Shown: one piece after another, positions 37,005 to 46,359 of the stretch
Position numbering within the stretch: position 1 is the stretch's first letter
Layout of the letters: every line of letters starts with the position of its first letter
Source of the DNA: Planctomonas deserti
GTDB lineage: Bacteria > Actinomycetota > Actinomycetes > Actinomycetales > Microbacteriaceae
Reading direction: 5' to 3'
Assembly (NCBI RefSeq): GCF_003067705.1
Contig: NZ_QANL01000001.1
Location: 620,001-684,000, forward strand
Length of the DNA: 64,000 nt
Position numbers and translations under genes: made by a program
The notes under the pieces: model-generated
What the model saw: only the letters and a program-made list of their open reading frames with translations
Databases searched by the model: none
What the model was told of the DNA's origin: nothing

Positions 37005-38783
37005 CTACTCCATGAGGGAGGCGCGGCGGCGCAGCACCCGGCGGACCGCGACCAGCCCGAGACCGAGGAGCAACGCCGATCCTGCTGCGATGCCGCCGGC
37101 CAGCGTGCTCGCACCGTTGGATCCGGTGTAGGCGAGGTCCGTCGGACCGCCGTCGTCCGTCGCACCGCCGCCGTCGTCGGAGTCCGCGTCTCCGGGGTCC
37201 GCGTCACCCGCGGGCACGGACGGCGCGGGGGTGTCGGTCGGCGCGGGGCTCGCGTCCGGGGCGGGAACGGCCGGAGCGGTGGGAGACGGCGCGGGGGCCG
37301 GTGCCGGGTCCGTTGGCGCGGGGGCCGGATCCGTCGGCCTCGGGGGAACCGCGGCCGCCTCCACCGTGACCGACTGGCCGAGGTCGTTCAGCCCGGTCTC
37401 GGCATTCCAGGTGCCCACGTTCGCGGTCTGAATGGCGTACCGCGGGTCCGCCGCCGTGCCGGGGTCGGCCGCCGGCAGTGCCAGCGACGCCTCGTAGGTG
37501 CCCTCCGGCACCGCGTCAAGGGTTGCGGACAGGGTCGTGGTCGTTCCCGGCAGCCACGTGCGGGCGTCGCCGTTCTGCGCGAAGGGCACGACGTAGCTGC
37601 CGGTCTCCCCCTGCAGCACGAGGGCCGCAGGCCGAGGCGTGTAGGGCGCGGCCCAGCCGTCGTTGCGCACGTCGATGCTGATCGCCTCGGCGCCGCCGTC
37701 CGCGCCCGAGGTCACGGTACTGTCCTCGAGCACGAACCGGTAGCCGAGCCGCTTCGCCGTCTCCGCGAGCCCCTCCTCGCCCCAGCTGTTCAGCACGTCC
37801 TTGTTGTAGTCGCGGTTCAGGTAGCTGTAGTGGTAGCGGGCCAGCTCCGCGGATGCGCTCGGCCATTCCGATCGTGGCGGGTTGACGTTGCAGGTCTCGC
37901 CGCCGACCGGCACATAGAGGCTGTCCGCCTCGAGGTACTGCTGGTCGAGCTCGATGGGGTCGGAGAGGAACGTGCCCCAGTCGTCCGGCGCGGCGAGCAG
38001 GCAGTCGTTGTGGTGACCGACGCGCGCGATGTCCCCGCCGGCCGCGGCCTGCTCGGCGGTGATCGCGCCCTCGGCGCCCGTCGGCACGTCGAACAGCTTC
38101 TGCTTGGAGAGCATCGTGCGCACCTGCACGCCGCGGTCCGCGGGCAGCGCGTCGAGCAGCGCCTGGGTCACGGCCGAGCGGTTCGCCCAGTCCTCCTCGG
38201 TCACGACGCCCGGGTTCGCCGGATCCGCGACGAAGTGGTCCGTGTAGTAGCCCTCGCCCCAGAGGCCGATGAGACCGTTCTGCACGACGGGGAGGACGTC
38301 GGAATTCGCCTGCAGGATGGGCGCGAGCTGCTCGACGTGGGCGAGCACGACGTCGACGGGCGCGTCCCCGAAAGGCGGCTCGTAGGGCCACGCGCCGCCC
38401 TGCACGTAGGCGAAGCGGGTGATGATCGAGACCCCCGCCTCGCGGGCGGTGTCGTAGTCCGCCTGCACGAGCTGCAGGAACTCCGGGTCGAGCTCCGGGG
38501 TCGCGGCGAACTTCTCGAGGTAGAAGACCCGCAGGATCTGCGTGATGCCCTCGTCCCGGAACCCCTCGAGCGTCGCCCGGTCCAGCGGCGTGTAGCCGGA
38601 CCCGTCCGCGCGGTAGTGCGTCTCCGTGTGGTGGTAGAAACCGCGCTGCGGGTTCGCGACGATCTCGTCGCTCGCCTCGTAGGTCACCGTGGACGAGTCG
38701 TGCTCGTCGGCGGCGGCCATCGGTGCCGCCGCGATCAGCGCGGTCGCACCGGCGATGGCGATTCCGGCGAAGGTCCGTCTCAT
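37005..38783 (-). CDS. Surface-anchored DUF4874/DUF4832-type protein, candidate glycosidase
   Basis: 592 residues. Signal peptide (1-25), an N-terminal domain with ANPQRGFYHHTETHY (DUF4874-like), then a DUF4832-like domain with IGLWGEGYY, GHHNDCLLA and LNSWGEEGLAETA, a beta-sandwich-like region (about 390-490), a Pro/Ala/Thr/Asp-rich wall-spanning stalk, and the sorting signal LAYTG (about 550) with a hydrophobic helix and basic tail. The barrel-like first half suggests a carbohydrate-active enzyme, though no catalytic residue can be assigned. It lies 19 nt after the sugar ABC permease genes, as last gene of that operon. Confidence 0.75.
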   Translation of the reverse strand: MRRTFAGIAIAGATALIAAAPMAAADEHDSSTVTYEASDEIVANPQRGFYHHTETHYRADGSGYTPLDRATLEGFRDEGITQILRVFYLEKFAATPELDPEFLQLVQADYDTAREAGVSIITRFAYVQGGAWPYEPPFGDAPVDVVLAHVEQLAPILQANSDVLPVVQNGLIGLWGEGYYTDHFVADPANPGVVTEEDWANRSAVTQALLDALPADRGVQVRTMLSKQKLFDVPTGAEGAITAEQAAAGGDIARVGHHNDCLLAAPDDWGTFLSDPIELDQQYLEADSLYVPVGGETCNVNPPRSEWPSASAELARYHYSYLNRDYNKDVLNSWGEEGLAETAKRLGYRFVLEDSTVTSGADGGAEAISIDVRNDGWAAPYTPRPAALVLQGETGSYVVPFAQNGDARTWLPGTTTTLSATLDAVPEGTYEASLALPAADPGTAADPRYAIQTANVGTWNAETGLNDLGQSVTVEAAAVPPRPTDPAPAPTDPAPAPAPSPTAPAVPAPDASPAPTDTPAPSVPAGDADPGDADSDDGGGATDDGGPTDLAYTGSNGASTLAGGIAAGSALLLGLGLVAVRRVLRRRASLME

Positions 38784-38802
38784 TGTTTCTCCTTGTCGAG
38801 GG

Positions 38803-39732
38803 TCACTTGAGCCCGCTGGACGCGAGCCCGTCGATGACCCGGCGTTGCAGCACGATGAACAGAATCAGTACGGGCGCCATGGCGAGCAGGCTCGCGGCCA
38901 TGACGACGGGGTAGTCGGTGGTGCGGTCGCCGATCAGCGTCGCGAGTCCGGCCGAGAGCGGCATCTTCTCGCTGAACGTGGTGACGACGAGCGGCCAGAG
39001 CAGCTCGTTCCACGACCAGAGCACGGTCGTGATCGCCAGCACGCTGATGCTCGGCATGGCGAGCGGAAGCATGACCTTCCAGAAGATCTGGAAGGGATTC
39101 GCTCCGTCGAGCCGTGCCGCCTCCTCCAGCTCGGCGGGCATCGCCAGGAACGCGGTGCGCATGAGGAAGGTGCCGAACGCGCTGAACAGGCCGGGGAGCA
39201 CGAGGCCGCCGAGGCTGTCGAGCAGGCCGAAGCCCTGCACGAGCTGGTACTGCGAGAGCAGGTACACCTGCGACGGCACCATCAGGATCGACAGCACGAG
39301 CGCGAGCAGCAGTCCGCGGCCACGGAAGCGCATCCGGGCGAAGGCGTACCCCGCGAGCGTGCACAGCAGGATCTGCGCGACCGTGCGGATGACCGTGATG
39401 GTCACCGAGGTCTGCAGCTGACTGAGGAACGGCAACCGGTCGAACACCCGGGCGTAGTTGTCCCACTGCAGCTCGGCGGGCCAGAACACGGGCGTGACGC
39501 TCTGCACCTCGGTGTTCGTGGACAGCGACATGATGATCTGCCACACGAATGGGAACGCCATGAGGAGACCGCCGACGCCGAGCACGAGGTGCGCGACCAC
39601 GTGGGATCCGCCCCGGCGGCCGCGGCGGGTGCGGGCGGTGCGCGCGGTGGTCGACGGGGCGCCGCGGCCGAGCACGGGGGCCGGAACGGAGTCGACCGTC
39701 CTCGTGCGCACGAAGGTCGTGCGGTCAGTCAC
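38803..39732 (-). CDS. Carbohydrate ABC transporter permease (MalG type)
   Basis: 309 residues with six membrane segments and the EAA loop AELEEAARLDGANPFQIFWKVMLPL for contact with the ATPase. CUT1 family sugar importer subunit. Its 5' end overlaps the other permease gene by 8 nt. No ATPase gene is present in the locus, so a shared MsiK-type ATPase elsewhere is likely. Confidence 0.9.
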   Translation of the reverse strand: MTDRTTFVRTRTVDSVPAPVLGRGAPSTTARTARTRRGRRGGSHVVAHLVLGVGGLLMAFPFVWQIIMSLSTNTEVQSVTPVFWPAELQWDNYARVFDRLPFLSQLQTSVTITVIRTVAQILLCTLAGYAFARMRFRGRGLLLALVLSILMVPSQVYLLSQYQLVQGFGLLDSLGGLVLPGLFSAFGTFLMRTAFLAMPAELEEAARLDGANPFQIFWKVMLPLAMPSISVLAITTVLWSWNELLWPLVVTTFSEKMPLSAGLATLIGDRTTDYPVVMAASLLAMAPVLILFIVLQRRVIDGLASSGLK

Positions 39733-40723
39733 CCTGCACCCACCGTTTCTGCAGCCGGAACTGGATCGCCGTGACGATGCCGATGATCAGGAAGATCACC
39801 ATGGCGATCGCGGCGGCGTAGCCCTTGTCGTTGTTCACGAACCCCTCGCGGTAGAAGAAGTAGACGAGCGACATGCTCTTCGGCAGCACGGGGTTGCTGC
39901 TGCCGAGGATCGCGTAGAGCAGGTCGAAGAGCTGGAAGCTCGAGATCACGGTGATGATCGTGACGAAGAAGATGCTCGGCGTGAGGAGCGGCACCGTGAT
40001 GGAGCGAAACTGGCGCCAGCGCGTGGCGCCGTCGAGCTCGGCGGCCTCGTACATCTCCGGCGGGATGTTCTTCAGCCCCGCGGCGAGCACGATCATCGAG
40101 AACCCGAGCGACGACCAGAGCCCCACAATGGCGACCGCGACGGTCGCGGCGCCGGGCGTGCTGATCCAGTACGGCCCGTCGATGCCCACGATCGCGAGCG
40201 CGTGGTTCAGCAGACCGAAGTCGCCGTTGAAGATGACGCGCCACACCATGGCGACCGCGGTCGGCATGGCGACGTAGGGCAGGAAGAACAGCACGCGGTA
40301 CAGGCCGGCGAAGCGGAGGCCCGGGAGGTTCAGCAGGCTCGCGAGGTAGACGGCGATCGGGATGCCGAGCAGCACGATCGCCGTGTAGAGCAGGGTGTTG
40401 CCGAGCGAGAGGTAGAGCGCGGGGTCGGCGAACAGGGTGACGTAGTTCGCGAAGCCCGCGAAGGTCCAGCCGCCGAAGACGCCCCAGTCGGTGAGCGAGT
40501 AGAACGCCGTCTGCAGCACCGGCCAGAAGTAGAAGACCGAGATGCCCGCGACGAGCGGGGCGATGAAGAGCCAGGGCCAGATCCCGTCGCCGGCCATGCG
40601 GCGTCGTGGGTCGGGCCGGGTGCCGCCGGCCCCACTGTCCGGCGGGCTGCCGGGCCGGACCCGCGCCCCCCGCCCCCTGAGGGGCGAGGCGGGCGAGCCC
40701 GGCCGAGAAGACGTCGAGGTCAC
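39725..40723 (-). CDS. Carbohydrate ABC transporter permease (MalF type)
   Basis: 332 residues from GTG 40723. A proline/arginine-rich cytoplasmic N-terminus precedes six membrane segments, with the EAA loop PEMYEAAELDGATRWRQFRSI. FIAPLVAGISVFYFWPVLQTAFYS is the typical CUT1 opening. Forms the membrane channel with the MalG-type partner. Confidence 0.9.
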   Translation of the reverse strand: MTSTSSRPGSPASPLRGRGARVRPGSPPDSGAGGTRPDPRRRMAGDGIWPWLFIAPLVAGISVFYFWPVLQTAFYSLTDWGVFGGWTFAGFANYVTLFADPALYLSLGNTLLYTAIVLLGIPIAVYLASLLNLPGLRFAGLYRVLFFLPYVAMPTAVAMVWRVIFNGDFGLLNHALAIVGIDGPYWISTPGAATVAVAIVGLWSSLGFSMIVLAAGLKNIPPEMYEAAELDGATRWRQFRSITVPLLTPSIFFVTIITVISSFQLFDLLYAILGSSNPVLPKSMSLVYFFYREGFVNNDKGYAAAIAMVIFLIIGIVTAIQFRLQKRWVQGD

Positions 40724-40726
40724 GGC

Positions 40727-42037
40727 CTATTCCTCGGCGAGCGCCGCGTCCATCTTCTCCGCGAGCTCCTCGGTGACCTCGGCCACCGGGCGCTCCCCGG
40801 CGAAGGCCTGCGGCAGCAGCTCCGCCTCCTCGGCGTTCCAGGCGGCGGAGTTCTTGCTCACCGGGAGCGGCTTGGCGTACTCGACGGAGTCGAGGAAGAC
40901 CTGCAGGTTCGCGTCGGGCAGGGACTCGGTGAACGCGGACTGGGTGCCGGTGAAGGCGGGGATGACCGCGCCGGCGTCGCCCTGCTGCTGCTGCGCCTCC
41001 TCGCTCGCCAGGAAGACCTGCAGGGCCTGGGCGGCCTGCTTGTTCTTGGAGGCGGCGGACACGACGTTGGACACGCCGTGGATCACCGTGGCCTGCTCCT
41101 CGCCCGAGGGCAGGGGCAGCACGGTCACGTTCGCGGCGAGGTCCGTGTCGGTGATGGCCGAACGGAACCAGCTGCCGCCCCAGTACATGGCGAGCTTGCC
41201 CGAGGTGAACCACTGGTCGCCCGTGGTGTCGGTGAGCTGCTGGATGGAGGGCGATCCGCCGCTCGCGATGAGGTCGGTCCAGAACTGGATGCCCTCGGCC
41301 GCCTCGGGTGAGGCGTAGCCGGACGCGTCGCCGTCGATCACGGTGCCGCCGGCCTGGAAGATCGTGTTGTAGTAGGTGGTCTGGCCGTCCATGCCGCCCG
41401 CGCCGCCGTACACGCCCTCGGCCGAGAGGGCGGAGGAGATCTGGGCCGCGGTGTCCTGGAACTCCTGCCAGGTCCAGTCGCCCTCGGGCAGCGGAACGCC
41501 GGCCTGCTCGAACAGGGCCTTGTTCGCCCAGATGCCGATGGTGTCGAAGTCCTTCGGCACGCCGTACTGCACGTCGTCGATGTTGTAGAGGTCGACGAGC
41601 GCCTCGGGGTAGTTGCCGAGGTCGAGGTCGCCCGCGTCGACGGCACCCGTGATGGGCTCGATCTGGCCGTTCGAGGCGTACAGGCCGATGTTCGGGCCGT
41701 TCATCCAGAACAGGTCGGGGAGGGTGTCGCTCGACGCCTGGGTCTGCAGCTTCGTCCAGTACTCGGCGAACGGCGTGACGTTGACGGTCACGTCGATGTC
41801 CGGGTACTCCTCGTTGAAGGCCGCGATGTTCTCCTCGATGGCGGGAACCTGGTTCTGGTCCCACACGCCGTAGGTGATCTTCGCGGAGAGGTCGCTTTCT
41901 GGGGCGGCGTACTCGCCGGATCCACCGGCCGCCCCGCCGGAGCCGCCGCTGCAGCCGCTCAGGGCGAGCGCGAGGCCGACGGCGCCGGCGAGCACGGCGG
42001 CGCCGCGCCGCGCGGGAGTGGGGAACGAGGGGCTCAT
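40727..42037 (-). CDS. Extracellular sugar-binding lipoprotein of the ABC transporter
   Basis: 436 residues. Signal peptide with lipobox ALSGC, a Gly/Ser linker, then a family 1 solute-binding fold: ITYGVWDQNQVPAIEENIAAFN, DVTVNVTPFAEYWTKL, LPDLFWMNGPNIGLY and AMYWGGSWFRSAI. Ligand unknown; neighbours point to an amino-sugar glycan fragment. ATG 42037 overlaps the oxidoreductase stop (ATGA) and follows AAAGGACC. Confidence 0.9.
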   Translation of the reverse strand: MSPSFPTPARRGAAVLAGAVGLALALSGCSGGSGGAAGGSGEYAAPESDLSAKITYGVWDQNQVPAIEENIAAFNEEYPDIDVTVNVTPFAEYWTKLQTQASSDTLPDLFWMNGPNIGLYASNGQIEPITGAVDAGDLDLGNYPEALVDLYNIDDVQYGVPKDFDTIGIWANKALFEQAGVPLPEGDWTWQEFQDTAAQISSALSAEGVYGGAGGMDGQTTYYNTIFQAGGTVIDGDASGYASPEAAEGIQFWTDLIASGGSPSIQQLTDTTGDQWFTSGKLAMYWGGSWFRSAITDTDLAANVTVLPLPSGEEQATVIHGVSNVVSAASKNKQAAQALQVFLASEEAQQQQGDAGAVIPAFTGTQSAFTESLPDANLQVFLDSVEYAKPLPVSKNSAAWNAEEAELLPQAFAGERPVAEVTEELAEKMDAALAEE

Positions 42038-43281
42038 CGAGAGGTCCTTTCGGGGGCGGGGGTTGTCGCGCGGGAGAAGTGCTCGAGCACGTGGTCGGGC
42101 AGGTCGGGAACGGTGAAGGGGACGGATCCGGAGCGCAGCGACTCCGCGGCGAGCGACCCCGCGGCCACGGCCTCGCGCGCGGCGATCGGCGACACGACGG
42201 TCGGGGCGCCGTCGATCACGTGGTCGAGGAACTCGGTCATCGTGAGGAGGTCGGCGTCGGCGTGGCCGCTGGCGACGCCCTCGATCGGGTACTCGACGTC
42301 GCCGTCGGCCTGCCACTCGTGCCTGCGGTTCCAGACCTTGACGACGCCGCCGGCGGTGTCGCCGAAGTTCTCGAGCCGTCCCTCGGTGCCGATGACGGTG
42401 TAATTGCGCCAGTAGTCGGGGGTGAAGTGGCACTGCTGGTAGCTGGCCTGCACGCCGTTGTCGAGGGTCATCATCATCATGGAGACGTCCTCGACGTCGA
42501 CCACTGGGTTCAGGCCGGTCTGGGACGCGGGCGGCCAGTTGTCGAACGAGAACCACTCGGGCATCGTCTCCCCGGAGCGGTCGCGACGGTCCGTGATGCC
42601 GCCGTAGACCATGAGGTCGCCCATGCCCACGACGCGGCGCGTGTACCCGGATGCGAGGTAGTGGACCACGTCGATGTCGTGGCTGGCCTTCTGCAGCAGC
42701 AGCGTGCCGGTCTTGCTGCGGTCGGCGTGCCAGTCCTTGAAGTAGTAGTCGCCGCCGTTGCCGACGAAGTGCCGAACCCAGACGGCCTTGACCTCGCCGA
42801 TCTCGCCGCGCTCGATGATTTCGCGCATCGTCCGCACGACGCCGGAGTGCCGCATGTTGTGCCCGACGTACAGCGGGGTGCCGGTCTCGGCGGCGGTGGT
42901 CAGCACGCGGTCGGCGCCCTGCAGGTCGATGGCGAGCGGCTTCTCGAGGTAGACGGCGATGCCCGCGGTGAGCAGCTCGACCGCGATGGCCTCGTGGGTG
43001 TGGTCCGGCGTCGTGACGATGGCGGCCTGGATGCCGCCGGCGGCGATCAGCTCGGAGAGGTCGCCGTAGATGGCGGCATCGGGGAAGTTCTGCCGGCCGC
43101 GCTCCCGGCCGATCTCGGTCGTGTCCACGACGGCCACGACGCGCGCGCCCTCGCGGGCGGCGCTCACGTGCCGGCCGATGTAGCTGCGCGCACCTGCGCC
43201 GATCACCGCCACGGAGAGGCCGGGAGCGGCTGCGGCCGCCGTCGTGTCCGTCATCGGATCGTGGTCCACATCGTTGTGCAT
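42034..43281 (-). CDS. Gfo/Idh/MocA-family oxidoreductase
   Basis: 415 residues. N-terminal Rossmann domain with VAVIGAGARSYIGRH and the family's EKPLAIDL at about 113, then the C-terminal alpha/beta domain with QKASHDIDVVHYL, where the His is the usual active-site residue. No signal peptide. Family members are sugar dehydrogenases, or glycosidases using NAD-dependent redox chemistry (GH109 and similar). First gene of the ABC operon, behind AGGATGTCGGC; an in-frame ATG at 43254 is possible. Confidence 0.85.
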   Translation of the reverse strand: MHNDVDHDPMTDTTAAAAAPGLSVAVIGAGARSYIGRHVSAAREGARVVAVVDTTEIGRERGRQNFPDAAIYGDLSELIAAGGIQAAIVTTPDHTHEAIAVELLTAGIAVYLEKPLAIDLQGADRVLTTAAETGTPLYVGHNMRHSGVVRTMREIIERGEIGEVKAVWVRHFVGNGGDYYFKDWHADRSKTGTLLLQKASHDIDVVHYLASGYTRRVVGMGDLMVYGGITDRRDRSGETMPEWFSFDNWPPASQTGLNPVVDVEDVSMMMMTLDNGVQASYQQCHFTPDYWRNYTVIGTEGRLENFGDTAGGVVKVWNRRHEWQADGDVEYPIEGVASGHADADLLTMTEFLDHVIDGAPTVVSPIAAREAVAAGSLAAESLRSGSVPFTVPDLPDHVLEHFSRATTPAPERTSR

Positions 43282-43316
43282 GCCGACATCCTGCAACAGT
43301 TGCGCGGATTTGTCAC

Positions 43317-43402
43317 GTCTGGGCCTGAAATGAGCATGTCCAGACAGTAACGGCTGGATTCTGGTCCTCAACCGGATCACGTGATTGTTTTACGAGCCCG
43401 TA
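43317..43402 (-). promoter_or_regulatory. Operator-like dyads upstream of the ABC operon
   Basis: GTCTGG (43317-43322) and CCAGAC (43340-43345) form a dyad. A second imperfect dyad TGTTTTACG/CGTAACA lies at 43385-43402. Together they mark a likely promoter region for the Gfo/ABC operon; the regulator may be the DeoR protein encoded at 43634. Confidence 0.35.
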
Positions 43403-43431
43403 ACACGGCGGCGGGCCGCGGGACCCGGTCG

Positions 43432-43620
43432 CGTCCCTTCGACAGGCTCAGGGACCGTGCGGGTCCCGTCCCGCGGGCCGCACGGCTTCGCACGGGCCTT
43501 CACGGTCGCCTCCACGGTCGCTGAGCGTGTCGAAGCGACGTTCCCGGCGCGGATCGCGTCCCTTCGACGGCTCAGGGACCGTGCGCGCAGACCCAAGGAC
43601 CGTGCGCGGGCTCAGTGACC
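43432..43620. repeat. Bipartite hairpin repeats between DeoR and Gfo genes
   Basis: One CGTCCCTTC...AGGGACC half-element at 43432-43456 and a complete bipartite copy at 43516-43581, then degenerate pieces. With the operator-like dyads, this accounts for the 352-bp gap; no gene is present. Confidence 0.8.
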
Positions 43621-43633
43621 CGGCGGGCCCGGG

Positions 43634-44428
43634 TCAGGAGGGCTGGGCGACGAGGAGGCGGACGCCGGCGGCGGCGAGGTCCGCCGCGAAGTCGCGGGGA
43701 ACGTCCTGGTCGGTGACGAGGATGTCCACGCGCGAGAGCGGGCAGATGCGGGCGAACGTCGTGCGCCCGATCTTCGTGGCGTCCGCGGCAATCACGAGCC
43801 GCCGGGCGACCGACGCGATTTCGCGGCTCGCCTCCGCCTCCCCCTCGTGCAGGGTCGTCGCGCCGAACGCCGCACTGAGGCCGTCGACGCCGAGGATGGC
43901 CGTGTCGATGCTGAAGTCGCGCAGCGATGCGCCGACCAGCGGGCCCACCAGTTCGTAGGACTGGCGGCGCGGGACACCGCCCGTGACGACGATCTTGACG
44001 TGCTCGCGCACCGACATCTCGTACGCGATGTTCAGTGCGTTCGTGACGATGGTGACGCCGGGAACGTCCGCATTCACCTGCAGCCGTTCGCTGCGCCCGA
44101 GCATCCGGGCCACCTCGCTCGTGGTCGTGCCGCCGTTCAGGCCCACGGACTCCCCTGGCGCGATGAGTTCGGCGACGGCGCGTGCGATCGCCACCTTGGC
44201 CTCCGCCTGCCGCGCGATCTTGTACTGCAGCGGCAGCTCGTAGCCGGAGCCGAGCGCGGAGGCGCCGCCGTGGGTGCGCGTGACGAGTCGCTGCTCGGCG
44301 AGGGTGTTCAGATCGCGGCGTACCGTGGCAGTGGAAACACCGAGCGCCTCACTCACCTCGGCGATGGAGACGTTGCCCCGTTCGCTCACGAGTTCGAGCA
44401 CGACATTCAAGCGCTGTTGCTGGGTCAT
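43634..44428 (-). CDS. DeoR-family sugar-responsive regulator
   Basis: 264 residues from ATG 44428. N-terminal winged helix MTQQQRLNVVLELVSERGNVSIAEVSEALGVSTATVRRDLNTL (residues 1-43) is the DeoR signature. The C-terminal sugar-isomerase-like sensor has LNGGTTTSEVARML, VTIVTNALNIAY and ILGVDGLSAAFGATT, where sugar phosphates bind. Divergent from the aga-type operon, so likely its repressor. In-frame upstream ATG and further residues are possible but less likely. Confidence 0.85.
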   Translation of the reverse strand: MTQQQRLNVVLELVSERGNVSIAEVSEALGVSTATVRRDLNTLAEQRLVTRTHGGASALGSGYELPLQYKIARQAEAKVAIARAVAELIAPGESVGLNGGTTTSEVARMLGRSERLQVNADVPGVTIVTNALNIAYEMSVREHVKIVVTGGVPRRQSYELVGPLVGASLRDFSIDTAILGVDGLSAAFGATTLHEGEAEASREIASVARRLVIAADATKIGRTTFARICPLSRVDILVTDQDVPRDFAADLAAAGVRLLVAQPS

Positions 44429-44461
44429 CCGAGCGGCCCGTCCTTCGATTGGTGGTTCATT

Positions 44462-44521
44462 TTGACACACGCCACCTTGCGTCCCGTGATTGATTCTGCT
44501 CAAATACGTTCAGATCGATCA
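44462..44521 (+). promoter_or_regulatory. Promoter/operator of the amino-sugar operon
   Basis: TTGACA at 44462-44467 is a good -35, with a weak CGTGAT 17 bp on. TGATTGATTCTG (44487-44498) and CAGATCGATCA (44511-44521) form an imperfect dyad overlapping the expected start region. Probable DeoR-regulator target. Confidence 0.45.
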
Positions 44522-44572
44522 TTTTTGTTCCGATGTGCGCTCCGTAGCAGCACACCCAGCCGAAAGAAGCCG

Positions 44573-45451
44573 ATGCAACCCACCTTCGTCGACGCCGAAA
44601 TCGCGTCCCAGCCGGAGACGTGGCGCCGCGCCGCCGCACGTGCGCAGGGCGTCGCCCCCCAACTGCCTCAGCGGGGTGAGCGCGTCGCCGTCGTCGGCTG
44701 CGGCACCAGCTGGTTCATCGCCATGTCGTACGCAGTGCTGCGGGAGCAGGCCGGCCACGGCGTCACCGACGCCTTCGCGGGCAGCGAGTACCCGCGCGGC
44801 CGCGAGTACGACCGCGTGATGGCCCTCTCCCGCTCCGGCACCACGACGGAGATCGTGGAGCTGCTCACCGCGCTCTCCGGGACGCCGACGACGCTCATCA
44901 CCGCCGTCGCCGACTCGCCGGCCGCGGGTGTCGCCGACGAGACGGTCGCGCTGCCGTTCGCCGACGAGCAGTCGGTCGTGCAGACCCGCTTCGCCACGTC
45001 CACCCTCGCGCTGCTCCGCGCCCACCTCGGCGAGGACGTCGAGACGCTGGCCGAGCAGGCCGAGGCCGCGCTCGAGATCCCCATCGACGACCTGCTCGAG
45101 GCGGAGCAGTGCAGCTTCGTCGGGCTCGGCTGGGCCGTCGGCCTCACCTACGAGGCCGCCCTCAAGACGCGCGAGGCCGCGCAGTTCTGGTCCGAGTCCT
45201 ATCCGGCCATGGACTACCGCCACGGACCGATCGCCATCGCCCAGCCCGGCCGCCTGGTCTGGACCCTCGGCGCCGCCCCGACGGGACTCGCCGACGAGGT
45301 CGCGGAGACCGGTGCCCGCTTCGTCGCCCACGACCTCGACCCGCTGGCCGGCCTGATCGTGGCCCAGCGCTTCGCGGTCGGCCTGGCCAAGGCCCGCGGC
45401 CTCGACCCCGACAACCCACGCTCGCTCACCCGCTCGGTCATCCTGGCGTGA
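44573..45451 (+). CDS. agaS: AgaS-type SIS-domain sugar-phosphate isomerase/deaminase
   Basis: 292 residues, behind GAAAGAAGC. Two SIS domains: VAVVGCGTSWFIAMSYAVL with LSRSGTTTEIVELL, and FVGLGWAVGLTYEAALKTREAA. AgaS relatives convert galactosamine-6-phosphate to tagatose-6-phosphate; glucosamine-6-phosphate isomerisation is the alternative. First gene of the catabolic operon; GTGA overlap with the kinase gene. Confidence 0.75.
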   Translation: MQPTFVDAEIASQPETWRRAAARAQGVAPQLPQRGERVAVVGCGTSWFIAMSYAVLREQAGHGVTDAFAGSEYPRGREYDRVMALSRSGTTTEIVELLTALSGTPTTLITAVADSPAAGVADETVALPFADEQSVVQTRFATSTLALLRAHLGEDVETLAEQAEAALEIPIDDLLEAEQCSFVGLGWAVGLTYEAALKTREAAQFWSESYPAMDYRHGPIAIAQPGRLVWTLGAAPTGLADEVAETGARFVAHDLDPLAGLIVAQRFAVGLAKARGLDPDNPRSLTRSVILA

Positions 45452-46359
45452 CCCTCGGCACCCCCGCGGTGGCGTCGCCCGGCGGCACGCTGGGCATCGA
45501 CGTCGGCGGCACCACCATCAAGGCGATCCGCGTGTCCGACGACGGACGGGTGCTCGCCGAGCAGCGCGCGCCGACGCCGAAGCCGGACCCGACGGGCGAG
45601 CGCGTGGCGGACGCCGTGGCGGAGGTCGTCTCCGCGCTCGGCGGCCACGACGGGTCGCCTGTCGGCGTCGTCGTGCCGGGCATCGTCGACGAGATCGCGG
45701 GGGTCGCGGTCCGGTCCGCGAACGTCGGCTTCGTGGATGCGCCGCTCCGGGCGCTGCTCGAGCAGAGGCTCGGCGTCCCCGTGGCGTTCGGGCAGGATGT
45801 GCGGGCCGGCGCCGTCGCCGAGCAGCGCTCCGGCGCGGGGCGCGGACTCACCGGCGGGGTCGCCTTCGTCGCCATCGGCACCGGGGTCGCCGCCGCGTTC
45901 CTGATCGACGGGCGGACGCTCGTCTCCGGCGGCTGGGCCGGCGAGATCGGTCAGCTCGTCCTCGGCGCCGGGGCGCATGCGGGCTCGCGCATGGAGGAGG
46001 TCGCCTCGGCGACCGCGACCGCCGCGCGGGCCGGTGAGCCCGACGCGCGCGCGGTTGCGCTGCGCGTGGCCGCCGGAGATGCCGACGCCGCGGCGGTCTG
46101 GGCCGACACGGTCGCCGTGCTGGCCGAGTCGCTGGCCGGGATGGTCTCCGTGCTCGGCGCCTCGACCATCATCCTCGGCGGTGGTCTCGCCCAGGCGGGC
46201 GCCCTGCTGCTGGATCCGCTGCGCGCCGACCTCGCGAGGCGGCTGACGCACCTGCGCATGCCGGTGCTCACGTCCGCCGAGCACGGCGACATCGCCGCGG
46301 CCCTCGGGGCCGCCCTCCTCGCTCGTGACCTGCGCGCCACCGCCGGGGTGATCGCGTGA
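45448..46359 (+). CDS. ROK-family sugar kinase
   Basis: 303 residues from GTG 45448. ATP-binding LGIDVGGTTIKAIRVS, the catalytic Asp in AFGQDVRAGAVAEQ, FVAIGTGVAAAFLIDG and SGGWAGEIGQLVLG. The Cys zinc-binding cluster of most ROK kinases is missing (GAHAGSRMEEVAS instead). Likely phosphorylates the imported N-acetyl-amino sugar at C6. Confidence 0.8.
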   Translation: MTLGTPAVASPGGTLGIDVGGTTIKAIRVSDDGRVLAEQRAPTPKPDPTGERVADAVAEVVSALGGHDGSPVGVVVPGIVDEIAGVAVRSANVGFVDAPLRALLEQRLGVPVAFGQDVRAGAVAEQRSGAGRGLTGGVAFVAIGTGVAAAFLIDGRTLVSGGWAGEIGQLVLGAGAHAGSRMEEVASATATAARAGEPDARAVALRVAAGDADAAAVWADTVAVLAESLAGMVSVLGASTIILGGGLAQAGALLLDPLRADLARRLTHLRMPVLTSAEHGDIAAALGAALLARDLRATAGVIA

